From contig DBZL01000017.1 of the NCBI GenBank assembly GCA_002311745.1, forward strand, positions 1 to 34,761: a DNA stretch of 34,761 nucleotides, given 5' to 3'. The notes under the pieces were generated by a model. It worked only from the letters and a program-made list of their open reading frames with translations, had not been told where the DNA came from and did not search any database. Position 1 is the first letter of the stretch, and each line of letters opens with the position of its first letter. The DNA comes from Phycisphaerales bacterium UBA1161. Its GTDB lineage: Bacteria; Planctomycetota; Phycisphaerae; Tepidisphaerales; Tepidisphaeraceae. The position numbers were made by a program, and so were the translations under genes. Positions 23,641 to 31,940 of the stretch are shown one piece after another.

Positions 23641-25107
23641 ATGCCAGATTTGAAGATTGACCGCCAGCGTCGGGCGGCGAGGCGACGCGCGCATTATTCG
23701 TCTGTGTTGAGCGGGACGGCACTGCTCTTGGGACCGCTGGCCGGGACAACAGCGGTCTGGGCCGACGATCCGATCATGCCGTACATTCCACCCAATCCCA
23801 ACAACGATCCGGATTACTACAACATCACCAACCCCCAGTACGGCGGCGGCACCAGCGCATCGGCCGCGACCAACGCCGCGGCCATCAGCGCTGCGATGAA
23901 CGCTTGCAGCAACGGCGGCGGCGGGACGGTGGTCATACCGGCCGGAACGTTCCAGTGCGATCCGATGAACCTGAGCAACCTGAGCAACGTCAATCTCCAG
24001 GTCGACGGAACGTTGCAAGCGGAGGACATGGCGGATTTCAACTCCGGCCCCAATGGTTACTCGTATTACATCTACTGGAAGAACGCCCACAGCGACATGC
24101 TGAGCGGCACGGGCACCATCGACGGCAACGGCGCGTCCTGGTGGGCAAGCACCGGCACCAGGCCAAAGTTCCTCAATTTCTCCAACGGCCAAGTCGTCGC
24201 GGTCGAGAATGTCACCTTGCAGAACACACCCAAGGAAGGCATTACGTTCAGCGGCACGAAAACCACCGACATCACCATCAACGGCGTGACCATTACCAGC
24301 CCTTCGAATTCGCCCAACACCGACGGGATCGACCCCAACGGCAAGAATTTCCTGATCGAAAACTGCGACATCTCGACCGGAGACGACAACATCGCCATTA
24401 AGTCCGGCAGCACTGGTGGGAATCCCCCCAACAACGTCATTATCAGGGACGACGTCTTTGGCTACGGTCACGGTTTGTCCATCGGCGGTCAGACCAACTA
24501 CGGCGTCAACGGCGTCACCGTCACCAACTGCACGTTCATCAACACGCAGAACGGCATCCGCCTCAAGGCCGGGCGGGGCAACGGCGGCGTAGTGCAGAAC
24601 CTCAGCTTCAGCAACATCACCATGACCAACGTGGCGAATGCGATCTACATCACCAGTTGGTATGGCTCCGGAAGCGACGTTCCTCCCTGGCCCCCCTCCA
24701 GTGCCGTAAATAAGGGCTACAATCCCACCGGCACGCCGCTGTGGCGCAACATCTCGATCAGCAACCTTACGGACACCGATGCCGAGTATGCCGTCTGGAT
24801 CTACGGGCTGCCTGAGGAGCCCGTCCAGGACGTGACGCTGAACAACGTGGATATCAGCGGCTTGTACGGCTGCTTGCTCAACTATGCCGGATACAACGGG
24901 GCGTATGATCCCAACGCTCCGCCCGATCCCAATTACCAGTTGCTATTCCAGAACTGCAACATCCAATCGGTGTATGACCAGTTCATCCCGCCTCCCAAAG
25001 GGATGTACGACGTGGTGATGGTCGTTCCCGAACCGGCCACGGCGTCGATGGCGCTGCTGGGATCATCGGTGCTGCTGCTGCGCCGCCGGCGATCCAACGC
25101 CGCCTGA
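23641..25107 (+). CDS. Secreted GH28 polygalacturonase-like protein with PEP-CTERM anchor (paralogue)
   Basis: A 488-residue paralogue of the upstream GH28 protein. Residues 5-78 or so differ from it at only a few positions, after which the two diverge. The signal peptide, NTDGID (about 226-231), GDDN (about 247-250), GHG (about 276-278) and RLK (about 307-309) are all kept; GDDN is a one-residue change from the GDDD of its partner and keeps both catalytic aspartates. The C-terminus is VPEPATASMALLGSS, then VLLLRRRRSNAA, a PEP-CTERM signal. The middle-to-late region (SWYGSGSDVPPWPPS onward) differs most, which may reflect different substrates. It is convergent with fusA; only 16 bases separate the stop codons. 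Confidence 0.9.
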   Translation: MPDLKIDRQRRAARRRAHYSSVLSGTALLLGPLAGTTAVWADDPIMPYIPPNPNNDPDYYNITNPQYGGGTSASAATNAAAISAAMNACSNGGGGTVVIPAGTFQCDPMNLSNLSNVNLQVDGTLQAEDMADFNSGPNGYSYYIYWKNAHSDMLSGTGTIDGNGASWWASTGTRPKFLNFSNGQVVAVENVTLQNTPKEGITFSGTKTTDITINGVTITSPSNSPNTDGIDPNGKNFLIENCDISTGDDNIAIKSGSTGGNPPNNVIIRDDVFGYGHGLSIGGQTNYGVNGVTVTNCTFINTQNGIRLKAGRGNGGVVQNLSFSNITMTNVANAIYITSWYGSGSDVPPWPPSSAVNKGYNPTGTPLWRNISISNLTDTDAEYAVWIYGLPEEPVQDVTLNNVDISGLYGCLLNYAGYNGAYDPNAPPDPNYQLLFQNCNIQSVYDQFIPPPKGMYDVVMVVPEPATASMALLGSSVLLLRRRRSNAA

Positions 25108-25123
25108 AACATGTGAATGTGTT

Positions 25124-27256
25124 TTAGCTGACCTCTTCCAAGATGGCCGCTTTGACGTTGGCGGGGACGGGGGCGTAACGCAGCGGCTCCATGACGGAGC
25201 TGGCGCGGCCCTGGCTCATGGAACGCATGTCGGTGGTGTAGCCGAACATCTCGCTCAGCGGCACCTCCGCGTGGACGACGCGGATGTTCCCGTGCTGATC
25301 GCTGCCGACGATCATTCCGCGGCGGCGGTTGAGGTCGCCGGTCACGTTGCCCACGAATTCCTCGGGCGTGGTGACGACCAGCTTCATGATCGGCTCCAGG
25401 AGGGTCACGCCCGCCCTGGTGCAGGCTTCGCGGAAGGCCAATTGCCCGGCCAACTCGAAGGCGATCTGCGAGCTGTCCACGGGGTGAAAGCTGCCATCCA
25501 CCAGCGTGACCTTGCAGTTGACCAGGGGATAGCTGGCGAGCACCCCGGTCTTGGCGGCCATGCGCACGCCGTATTCCACCGAGGGTATGTATTCCTTGGG
25601 GATCGTGCCGCCGTAGATCTTGTTCTCGAACGCGACGCCGTCTTTCCAGTTCCACTTCTTGAGCAGTTCCGCAGCGACGCCACGGCCGTCGAACGGCTCG
25701 ATGTTGATCGTGCAATCGCCGTACTGCCCGCGGCCGCCGGTCTGCTTGACGTGCTTACCGCGCACGCCGGTGGCGATGCCCGTGATCGTCTCCTTGTAGG
25801 CGACCTTCGGCCGGCCCACGTTCACCTCGACGTTGTGATCGCGCGTCAGGCGGTGGCGCAGAATCTCCAGGTGCAGCTCGCCCATGCCGGCGATGATGGT
25901 CTGGCCCGTCTCCTGGTCATAACTGGCCTGGAACGTCGGGTCTTCGCGCTTGAGGATGGTCAGGGCTTCGCCCAGCTTCTGCTTGTCCGCGGAAGTCTTG
26001 GGCTCGATGGACATGCTGATGACTGGTTCGGGGAACGTGGGGCGCTCGAGGATGATGGAATGATTCGGATCGCACAGCGTGTCGCCGGTGAGCGCCTCCT
26101 TGACGCCGATGCAGGCGACGATGTCGCCGGCCTCGGCCACGTCGATGGGGTTGCGGTCGGCGGCGTGCATCTGGAACATCCGGCTGATGTTCTCGCGCTT
26201 GTTGCGGTTGCTGTTGAGCACGCGGCTGCCTTTTTCCAGCGTGCCGCTGTAGATGCGGATGTAGGTCAGGTCGCCGTGCTGGTCGTTGACGATCTTGAAC
26301 ACCAGGCCGCAGAACGGCTCCTCGGGATCGGGGTGCCGCTCGACAATCTTGTCCGTGTTCTTCGCGTCGTGGCCGCGGATGGCCGGAAGATCGACCGGGG
26401 CGGGGAGATAATCGATCACGCCGTCCAGCAGGCGCTGCACGCCGACGTACCTCAACGCTGAGCCGCAGAAGACCGGGTGCAATTTGAACGAAATGGTGGC
26501 TTTCCGCAGGGCCTTGCGGATTTCCTCCTCGGTGGGCTCCTGGCTGTGGAGGTATTTCTCCATCAGGTGATCGTCGGTTTCCGAGACCTTTTCGATCAGG
26601 TCGTGGCGCCATTTCTCGTAGCGCTCTTTTTCCTCGGGGGGAATGGGTTTTTCGACGATGGTTCTGCCGCGGTCCTCGTCGTCGCCGACGTTGTAGTACA
26701 TGGCCACGCCGCGGATCAGGTCCATCATGCCTTTGAAGGTGTTGCTTTGACCGATGGGGATTTGCACGGCGACCGCCGGAGCGCCCAGCCGCTGGCGGAT
26801 GGAGTTGAAGCTGAAATCGAAATCGGCGCCCACCTTGTCCATTTTGTTGACGAAACAGATTCGGGGCACGTGGTACTTGGTGGCTTGGCGCCAGACGGTT
26901 TCCGATTGGGCCTCGACGCCTTCCTTGCCGTCGAAGACGGCAACAGCGCCGTCGAGGACGCGCAGGGAGCGCTCGACCTCGGCGGTGAAATCGACGTGAC
27001 CCGGCGTGTCGATCAGGTTGATGGTGTAGCGTTCACCGCGACGGTCCCAGGGGCAGGTGGTGGCGGCGGAGCTGATGGTGATGCCGCGCTTCTGCTCTTC
27101 CTCGTCAAAATCCATGACGGCAGTGCCCTCGTGCACCTCGCCCATTTTGTGGATCTTGCCCGTGTAATAGAGGATGCGTTCGGAGACGGTGGTTTTGCCG
27201 GCGTCAATGTGTGCGGCAATGCCGATATTGCGAATCTTGGTCAGGTCGCGAGGCAT
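25124..27256 (-). CDS. fusA: Elongation factor G
   Basis: The GTPase that drives translocation on the ribosome. The 710 residues match the family (about 700). The G-domain motifs are AHIDAGKTT (G1), QKRGITI (switch I), DTPGHVDF (G3), NKMDK (G4) and GSAL (G5). Domain II has GDLTYIRIYSGTLEKGSRV; domain IV has GRGQYGDCTI; domain V has the MSQGRASSVMEP segment. I start it at the ATG at 27256; the frame is open to 27322, but those residues (MQGLASRKRLRLL) do not fit. The usual neighbours rpsL, rpsG and tuf are not in the window. The GH28 island lies downstream between it and rpsJ. No strong ribosome-binding site is visible. Confidence 0.97.
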   Translation of the reverse strand: MPRDLTKIRNIGIAAHIDAGKTTVSERILYYTGKIHKMGEVHEGTAVMDFDEEEQKRGITISSAATTCPWDRRGERYTINLIDTPGHVDFTAEVERSLRVLDGAVAVFDGKEGVEAQSETVWRQATKYHVPRICFVNKMDKVGADFDFSFNSIRQRLGAPAVAVQIPIGQSNTFKGMMDLIRGVAMYYNVGDDEDRGRTIVEKPIPPEEKERYEKWRHDLIEKVSETDDHLMEKYLHSQEPTEEEIRKALRKATISFKLHPVFCGSALRYVGVQRLLDGVIDYLPAPVDLPAIRGHDAKNTDKIVERHPDPEEPFCGLVFKIVNDQHGDLTYIRIYSGTLEKGSRVLNSNRNKRENISRMFQMHAADRNPIDVAEAGDIVACIGVKEALTGDTLCDPNHSIILERPTFPEPVISMSIEPKTSADKQKLGEALTILKREDPTFQASYDQETGQTIIAGMGELHLEILRHRLTRDHNVEVNVGRPKVAYKETITGIATGVRGKHVKQTGGRGQYGDCTINIEPFDGRGVAAELLKKWNWKDGVAFENKIYGGTIPKEYIPSVEYGVRMAAKTGVLASYPLVNCKVTLVDGSFHPVDSSQIAFELAGQLAFREACTRAGVTLLEPIMKLVVTTPEEFVGNVTGDLNRRRGMIVGSDQHGNIRVVHAEVPLSEMFGYTTDMRSMSQGRASSVMEPLRYAPVPANVKAAILEEVS

Positions 27257-27949
27257 AATAATCCCATCAAAACAGCTACACGCGAGGAGGCGAAGCCTTT
27301 TACGAGAGGCCAAGCCTTGCACGAGAGGGGTCCGCGGCAGCGCTTCTGGGTGAGAAGGCCGGCACCCTGCGGATGAGCCCGCCTAGGCGGGCTCGACGAT
27401 CCGCTCATGCCGACCCTGCAGGGCTGGTGGTCGACATGAGCCGCTACTTCGGCTGCAGCTTCATGTCCGCTCCTTGTCAGAACATATCGACAGTACGGTT
27501 GTTCGGTCAAAAGGGTTTACCGACGAACCGGCCGCCGAGAGGCGAGGTAATGTAACCAGCGGCTCAGCGCCGTCAAGCCGTCGCCCAAGCGCAACCCATG
27601 GTTTTATCTAAATGTGAACTTTATTACATCTTGCTGAATCTACATGTTTTTCTCGTCGCCGCTGGCCGATAAAAACGCGAGAAATTTTTTCGCGTAAAGG
27701 ACCGTGAAAATCATCACAAACTTTTTAATTATAATCACTTATATCGGTTGACGTTCACGGAATTTGGGATAATGATTTAATAGATGCGGACCGATAAAGC
27801 AAAACGGAATTGCGCCAGTTGCGTGGGAAAAACCCAACAGCGTAATGCCGGTTACAAAAGCGGCCGCAACTTTGACGACCGGCCAAACTAGAGGCTTTAG
27901 CGGTCCGGAGAACGGCCCCCGAGGCCTTGCGGCACAGGATGGGGATGCC
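27257..27949. other. Gene-free divergent region between fusA and the GH50-like gene
   Basis: No gene is seen in this 693-base stretch. A perfect 20-base palindrome, GAGCCCGCCTAGGCGGGCTC, lies at 27375-27394. Bases 27600-27790 are much more A+T-rich than the rest of the window and probably hold promoters; TTGACG at 27748-27753 with GGGATAAT near 27766-27773 is the best sigma-70-like candidate for the plus-strand gene, though the spacing is short. A GCGAGAAA/TTTTTTCGC imperfect hairpin lies near 27675-27705. Confidence 0.6.
27375..27394. repeat. Perfect 20-bp palindrome upstream of fusA
   Basis: GAGCCCGCCTAGGCGGGCTC is its own reverse complement. It lies about 120 bases upstream of the fusA start codon and is not followed by a T-run on either strand. 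It could be an operator, a leader hairpin or another member of the dispersed palindromes. Confidence 0.75.
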
Positions 27950-30079
27950 ATGAGAAAGGTTTGGCTGGCAACCATTCTCCTAGCGCTGGTCGGGGTGGTG
28001 TGCCCCCCCTACTTTTTCGGCGCCATGGAGAACCGCAGCGGCCGCCATCCCTCGGCCACCTCAGGCCATTTTCAACTGACTTCAACGGCGGCCGACGCCC
28101 TGGCGAAAATTCGCGGCACCGCCGGTTTCTGGCGCCTCGGTCAGGACCGTAGCGGAGTCTGGTGGTTTGTCTCGCCTGATGGGCGCCTGGAATTCTTGAG
28201 CAACGTCACCACAGTGCAGCCGGTTCAAAATTCGCATGAACGAGGCGGACCGCATTTCGTTTCCCGCGACTGGAAAGGCAACGCCGACGGCGAAGGAAGC
28301 CAGGCGGAGCTGGAGTCTTGGGCGGCGGCAACGTTGCAGCGCGTGCGCGACACCGGCTTCAAGGGCCTGGGCGCCTGGTGCAATTCGGAATTTCACCGTC
28401 TGAACGTGCCCATGAGCCAGGACCTTAACCTCTGGACTTGGATCGGGGATGGATCCAAGCGGTTCTACAGCGCCGATTGGCCGGAGCTGGCTGAGCAGGC
28501 GGTGCGGGCGCAGGTGACTCCGCTCCGCGACAACAAGAACCTGATTGGCTATTTCATTGACAACGAGTTGGATTGGGGCGACGGGTTTGCCGGGCCGGGG
28601 GCGTATTTTGATCATCTTTCCAGCGACGATCCGAACCGGGCCCAAGTCGTCAAAGTCATCCGCACTCTGTGGCCAACGTTAATTGAATTCAACCAGGCCT
28701 GGGGCAGCGGGCTGGTGGATTGGAAGCAGTTGGACCGCTGGGCCGCTCTGCCGCGCGAGCCGGAGGGGACGTACCGGAAGCTGGGGACCGCGTGGCTGTC
28801 ACACCTGGCCGAGGATTACTTCCGCTTCACGACGAGCCTGATCCGGCGATACGATCCGAACCACTTGATCCTGGGCGTGCGCTTCAAGGGGGATGCGCCG
28901 CAGGAAGTGGTGGCGGCGTCGCGCGATTACACCGATGCACAGTCGCTGAATTATTACGTGGGCGATGCCAAGCTGGACGGCGATATGTTCCGCATGATGT
29001 ATCAAAGCTCCGGCCAGCCGATCGTGATTAGCGAGTATTCGTTCCACTCGCTGGATGGCCGCAGCGGAAATGCCGACACCGTGGGCTTTGCGGCCCAGGT
29101 GCCGGATCAGCGGGCGCGGGCCCAGGGGTATCGGCTGATGACGACGCGGCTGGCGCGGGTGCCGTACATCGTGGGCGCGGATTGGTTCCAGTGGTGCGAC
29201 GAGCCGCCGGGCGGCCGCGGCAGCGACGGTGAGGACGTCAACTTCGGCGTCGTGAGCATCAACGACCAGACGTACGATCCGTTGGCGGATGCGATCCGCC
29301 AAACGGTGCCGACGCTTAACTCGCTTCATGGCGGCAGCGCCGTCGATCCGCAAGAGGACGTGTGGCGTGACAGCTACGCGATCAAGCCCGTCATCCAGGC
29401 GCCGTTCCTGACTCATCCGCCGGTGCTGGACGGCGACCTGAGCGACTGGCCGGCCAATGCCCGGGTGCAGGGCATGCGGCGGGATCAAACCGTCGGTCTG
29501 GAGCGGTACCAGGTCGGCACGCCCCAGGTTTATCTGGGATGGACGCACGAAGGGCTTTACCTGGGCATCGAGGTGTTCGACAGCCGCCTGGTGACGGCGC
29601 CGGCCACCGGGTGGTGGTGGACCCGCGATCACGTGGAATTTTGGATCTCGACACGCCCGGTCAGTTCCGATCAGGCCAGTTACGACGTGAATTGCCACCA
29701 GTTCTTCCTGGTTCCGGTCAATTTCTCGGACAACAAGGGCGTGGGCGTCGTCGGGCAATGGCATCGCGACGGCGACGCCCTGAAGGACAACCTGATTCCC
29801 GATCCCGAGATTAAGCAGGCCGTGCGGATTTTCCCGGACCGCTACGTGGCCGAGCTGTTCATCCCGGCCAAGGCCCTGCACGGTTTCGACCCGAGCCATC
29901 AGCCGGCGTTGGCGTTCAACCTGCACGTCCTCGATTTCCAGAACGCATGCGACTTCTTCTGGTCGGCGCCCAAGTCGATGCAGACTCAGCTTCGCCCCGG
30001 CACCTGGGGCACGCTGTACCTGAATCCTCCCCCCCACCTCCCCGCCGTGGCCCGCACGGCGGCCGCCCCGCTCAATTAA
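27950..30079 (+). CDS. Secreted GH50-like beta-agarase/galactanase with CBM9-like domain
   Basis: A secreted enzyme predicted to cut a marine- or plant-type polysaccharide. From the ATG at 27950 (GGATGGGG upstream) it is 709 residues; the open frame starts at 27845, but only the internal Met gives a signal peptide (MRKVWLATILLALVGVV). The catalytic domain resembles GH50 agarases of clan GH-A: GVWWFVSPDGRLEFLSNV near residue 70-90, LIGYFIDNELDWGDGF with likely acid/base Glu206, and VISEYSFHS with likely nucleophile Glu362. From about residue 490 a CBM9-like carbohydrate-binding domain starts at VLDGDLSDWP and continues through VYLGWTHEGLYLGIEVFD and DHVEFWIS. Agarase specificity is inference; other beta-galactan or mixed activities are possible. 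Confidence 0.82.
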   Translation: MRKVWLATILLALVGVVCPPYFFGAMENRSGRHPSATSGHFQLTSTAADALAKIRGTAGFWRLGQDRSGVWWFVSPDGRLEFLSNVTTVQPVQNSHERGGPHFVSRDWKGNADGEGSQAELESWAAATLQRVRDTGFKGLGAWCNSEFHRLNVPMSQDLNLWTWIGDGSKRFYSADWPELAEQAVRAQVTPLRDNKNLIGYFIDNELDWGDGFAGPGAYFDHLSSDDPNRAQVVKVIRTLWPTLIEFNQAWGSGLVDWKQLDRWAALPREPEGTYRKLGTAWLSHLAEDYFRFTTSLIRRYDPNHLILGVRFKGDAPQEVVAASRDYTDAQSLNYYVGDAKLDGDMFRMMYQSSGQPIVISEYSFHSLDGRSGNADTVGFAAQVPDQRARAQGYRLMTTRLARVPYIVGADWFQWCDEPPGGRGSDGEDVNFGVVSINDQTYDPLADAIRQTVPTLNSLHGGSAVDPQEDVWRDSYAIKPVIQAPFLTHPPVLDGDLSDWPANARVQGMRRDQTVGLERYQVGTPQVYLGWTHEGLYLGIEVFDSRLVTAPATGWWWTRDHVEFWISTRPVSSDQASYDVNCHQFFLVPVNFSDNKGVGVVGQWHRDGDALKDNLIPDPEIKQAVRIFPDRYVAELFIPAKALHGFDPSHQPALAFNLHVLDFQNACDFFWSAPKSMQTQLRPGTWGTLYLNPPPHLPAVARTAAAPLN

Positions 30080-30224
30080 CGATTTCCTTCGCCACGGCAG
30101 CGGCGAATAATGGGATGCCCTGGCCGCAGGCGGCAATAAATGGGCCAGCGAGCACGGCTACGGTGTGTCTACAGGAAACGGTAGGCATCGAGCGGGATGG
30201 GGAAGTTTCTGATGACCATACGGT

Positions 30225-31721
30225 TCACGGCGTGGGGATGTATTTGACGCGGTAGAGCGAGCCTTCTTTTTGCGCCAGATATTCCAGAACGCCGTCCGGG
30301 CTGAAGATCGGAGAACCGTCACCGATTTCGTCGTACTCCGCGCCCGCCTGGCCGTCCACTATCACCAACTGCTCAACGCCTCTCAGGGCCGCATACGCCA
30401 CGTGCCTGCCATCAGGGCTGAAGATCGGGCTGCTCTTGAATATCCCGTCGTATTCCGCGCCCGCCTGGCCGTCCACCACCACCAACCATTTCCGGCCCTT
30501 CTTGGCTCCGTAGGCCACGCGTTTGCCGTCGGGGCTGAAGAGCAAGCTGTCTTTACCGATATCGTCGCATTCCGCGCCCGCCTGGCCGTCCACCACCACG
30601 AACGCCTTCGCGCCCTTCTTAGCTCCATACGCCACATGGTTGCCGTCGGGGCTAAAGATCAGATCACCGACTCCGTCGTACTCAACGCCCGCCTGTCCGT
30701 CGACCACCACCATCTGCTTCTTGCCCATCTGAGCCCAGTACGCCACGCGTTTGCCGTCTGGGCTGAAGATCAGAGCGACGATTCCGTCATACTCCGCGCC
30801 TGCCTGGCCGTCCACCACCACGAATCTCTTTGCGCCCTTCCTGGCCGCATACGCTACGTGTTTGCCGTCGGGGCTGAAAATCGGGTGAGCAATTACGTCG
30901 TATCCCGCGCCCGCCTGTCCGTCCACCACCACCAACTGCTTTGCGCCGTTCTCGGCCTTATACGCCACGCGTTTGCCGGCGGGGCTGAAGATCAGGGAGG
31001 CAATTCCGTCGTACTCCGCGCCGGCCTGGCCGTCCACAACCACCAATTGCTTCCTCCCCTTCCACGCCGCATACGCCACGTGTTTGCCGTCGGGGCTGAA
31101 GATTACGGAGTCTTTACCGATTCCGTCGTACTCCGCGCCCGCCTGCCCGTCCACCACCAACAACATCTTTCCGGCCTTGCACGCCGCATACGCCACATGT
31201 TTGCCGTCGGGGCTGAAGATCAGGGCGCCACCAACGATTGCGTCGTACGTCGCGCCCGGCTTGCCGTCCGCGACCACGAACCACTTCCCGCCCCTTGTAG
31301 CTCCATACGCCATTCGTTTCCCGTCGGGACTGAAGATCGGAGGTCCTTCACCGATTGCGTCGTACTCCGCGCCCGCCTGGCCGTCCACCACCACCAGCCA
31401 CTTCGCGCCCTTCTGGGCTGCATAGGCCACGTGTTTGCCATCGGGGCTGAAGATCAAGGAGCCTTTGTTGATGTCGTCGTACTCCGCGTCCGCCTGGCCG
31501 TCCACGACGACGCATGGCCTCTCCCCCCTGTGTGTGATGTAAGCCAAATGGCGCCCGTCGGGACTGTAAACAGGAGAATGCACATCCGCATGGAACGGCC
31601 CCAGACGGGTTTCTTGAAATGTGTACCCGCTGATTTGCGGACCGGCCGTCTGCGCGCATCCCGTAACGATCAGGCAAAATATGGCCATTGCCCAAACGGC
31701 AATCCATTTCATGGCGTTCAT
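30225..31721 (-). CDS. Lipoprotein with eleven-plus SPDG/VVVDGQ beta-propeller-like repeats
   Basis: A 498-residue lipoprotein. The ATG at 31721 is preceded by AAGGAG at good distance; the frame is open to 31844, but those residues lack the features of a signal. LIVTGCAQT is the lipobox. The rest is a tandem array of about 38-42 residues per unit: (L/P)IFSPDGKHVAYAA, then KGAKxLVVVDGQ, then AGAEYD. There are eleven full units and one partial unit at the end (SPIFSPDGVLEYLAQ). SPDG...VAY units are the PD40/TolB-like type that form beta-propellers. One unit has SPAG instead of SPDG. Ligand and role are unknown. It is convergent with the GH50-like gene. Confidence 0.85.
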   Translation of the reverse strand: MNAMKWIAVWAMAIFCLIVTGCAQTAGPQISGYTFQETRLGPFHADVHSPVYSPDGRHLAYITHRGERPCVVVDGQADAEYDDINKGSLIFSPDGKHVAYAAQKGAKWLVVVDGQAGAEYDAIGEGPPIFSPDGKRMAYGATRGGKWFVVADGKPGATYDAIVGGALIFSPDGKHVAYAACKAGKMLLVVDGQAGAEYDGIGKDSVIFSPDGKHVAYAAWKGRKQLVVVDGQAGAEYDGIASLIFSPAGKRVAYKAENGAKQLVVVDGQAGAGYDVIAHPIFSPDGKHVAYAARKGAKRFVVVDGQAGAEYDGIVALIFSPDGKRVAYWAQMGKKQMVVVDGQAGVEYDGVGDLIFSPDGNHVAYGAKKGAKAFVVVDGQAGAECDDIGKDSLLFSPDGKRVAYGAKKGRKWLVVVDGQAGAEYDGIFKSSPIFSPDGRHVAYAALRGVEQLVIVDGQAGAEYDEIGDGSPIFSPDGVLEYLAQKEGSLYRVKYIPTP

Positions 31722-31886
31722 ACGCTGGCTCCTTGATATGGTTTCACAAACTTCGTTGTCCACCCACCGCATGTGTCCCTCTGCCCCGCTGGATGATTTG
31801 CTGAAGGTATCGAGGCCGATTCTTTGCGGCAAGGCTTCGGACATATCGAACGTGGCTGCGAGTCCGGCCGAAGACGCGCAGAAAAA

Positions 31887-31910
31887 AGCCCCGCATGTAC
31901 ATGCGGGGCT
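31887..31910 (-). terminator. Palindrome family A, copy 3: intrinsic terminator after the TolB-like gene
   Basis: AGCCCCGCATGT and its exact reverse complement ACATGCGGGGCT make a perfect 24-base palindrome. On the minus strand it is followed at once by TTTTTT, giving a classic intrinsic terminator 30 bases after the stop of the TolB/CsgG-like gene. The same stem appears inside the ribosomal cluster at 11402-11425 and 18945-18968. Confidence 0.85.
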
Positions 31911-31940
31911 GCGTCTTGATCTCGCTACGAAAATTACGCT

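Noticed and set aside
30225..31721. Regularly spaced repeats that could suggest a CRISPR array
   Set aside because: The period (about 120 bp) and constant reading frame show that they are coding repeats of a lipoprotein, not 25-40-bp repeats with unique spacers.
30270..31736. A 488-residue open frame on the plus strand
   Set aside because: It is the antisense shadow of the repeat lipoprotein; its residues show only the mirrored repeat composition.
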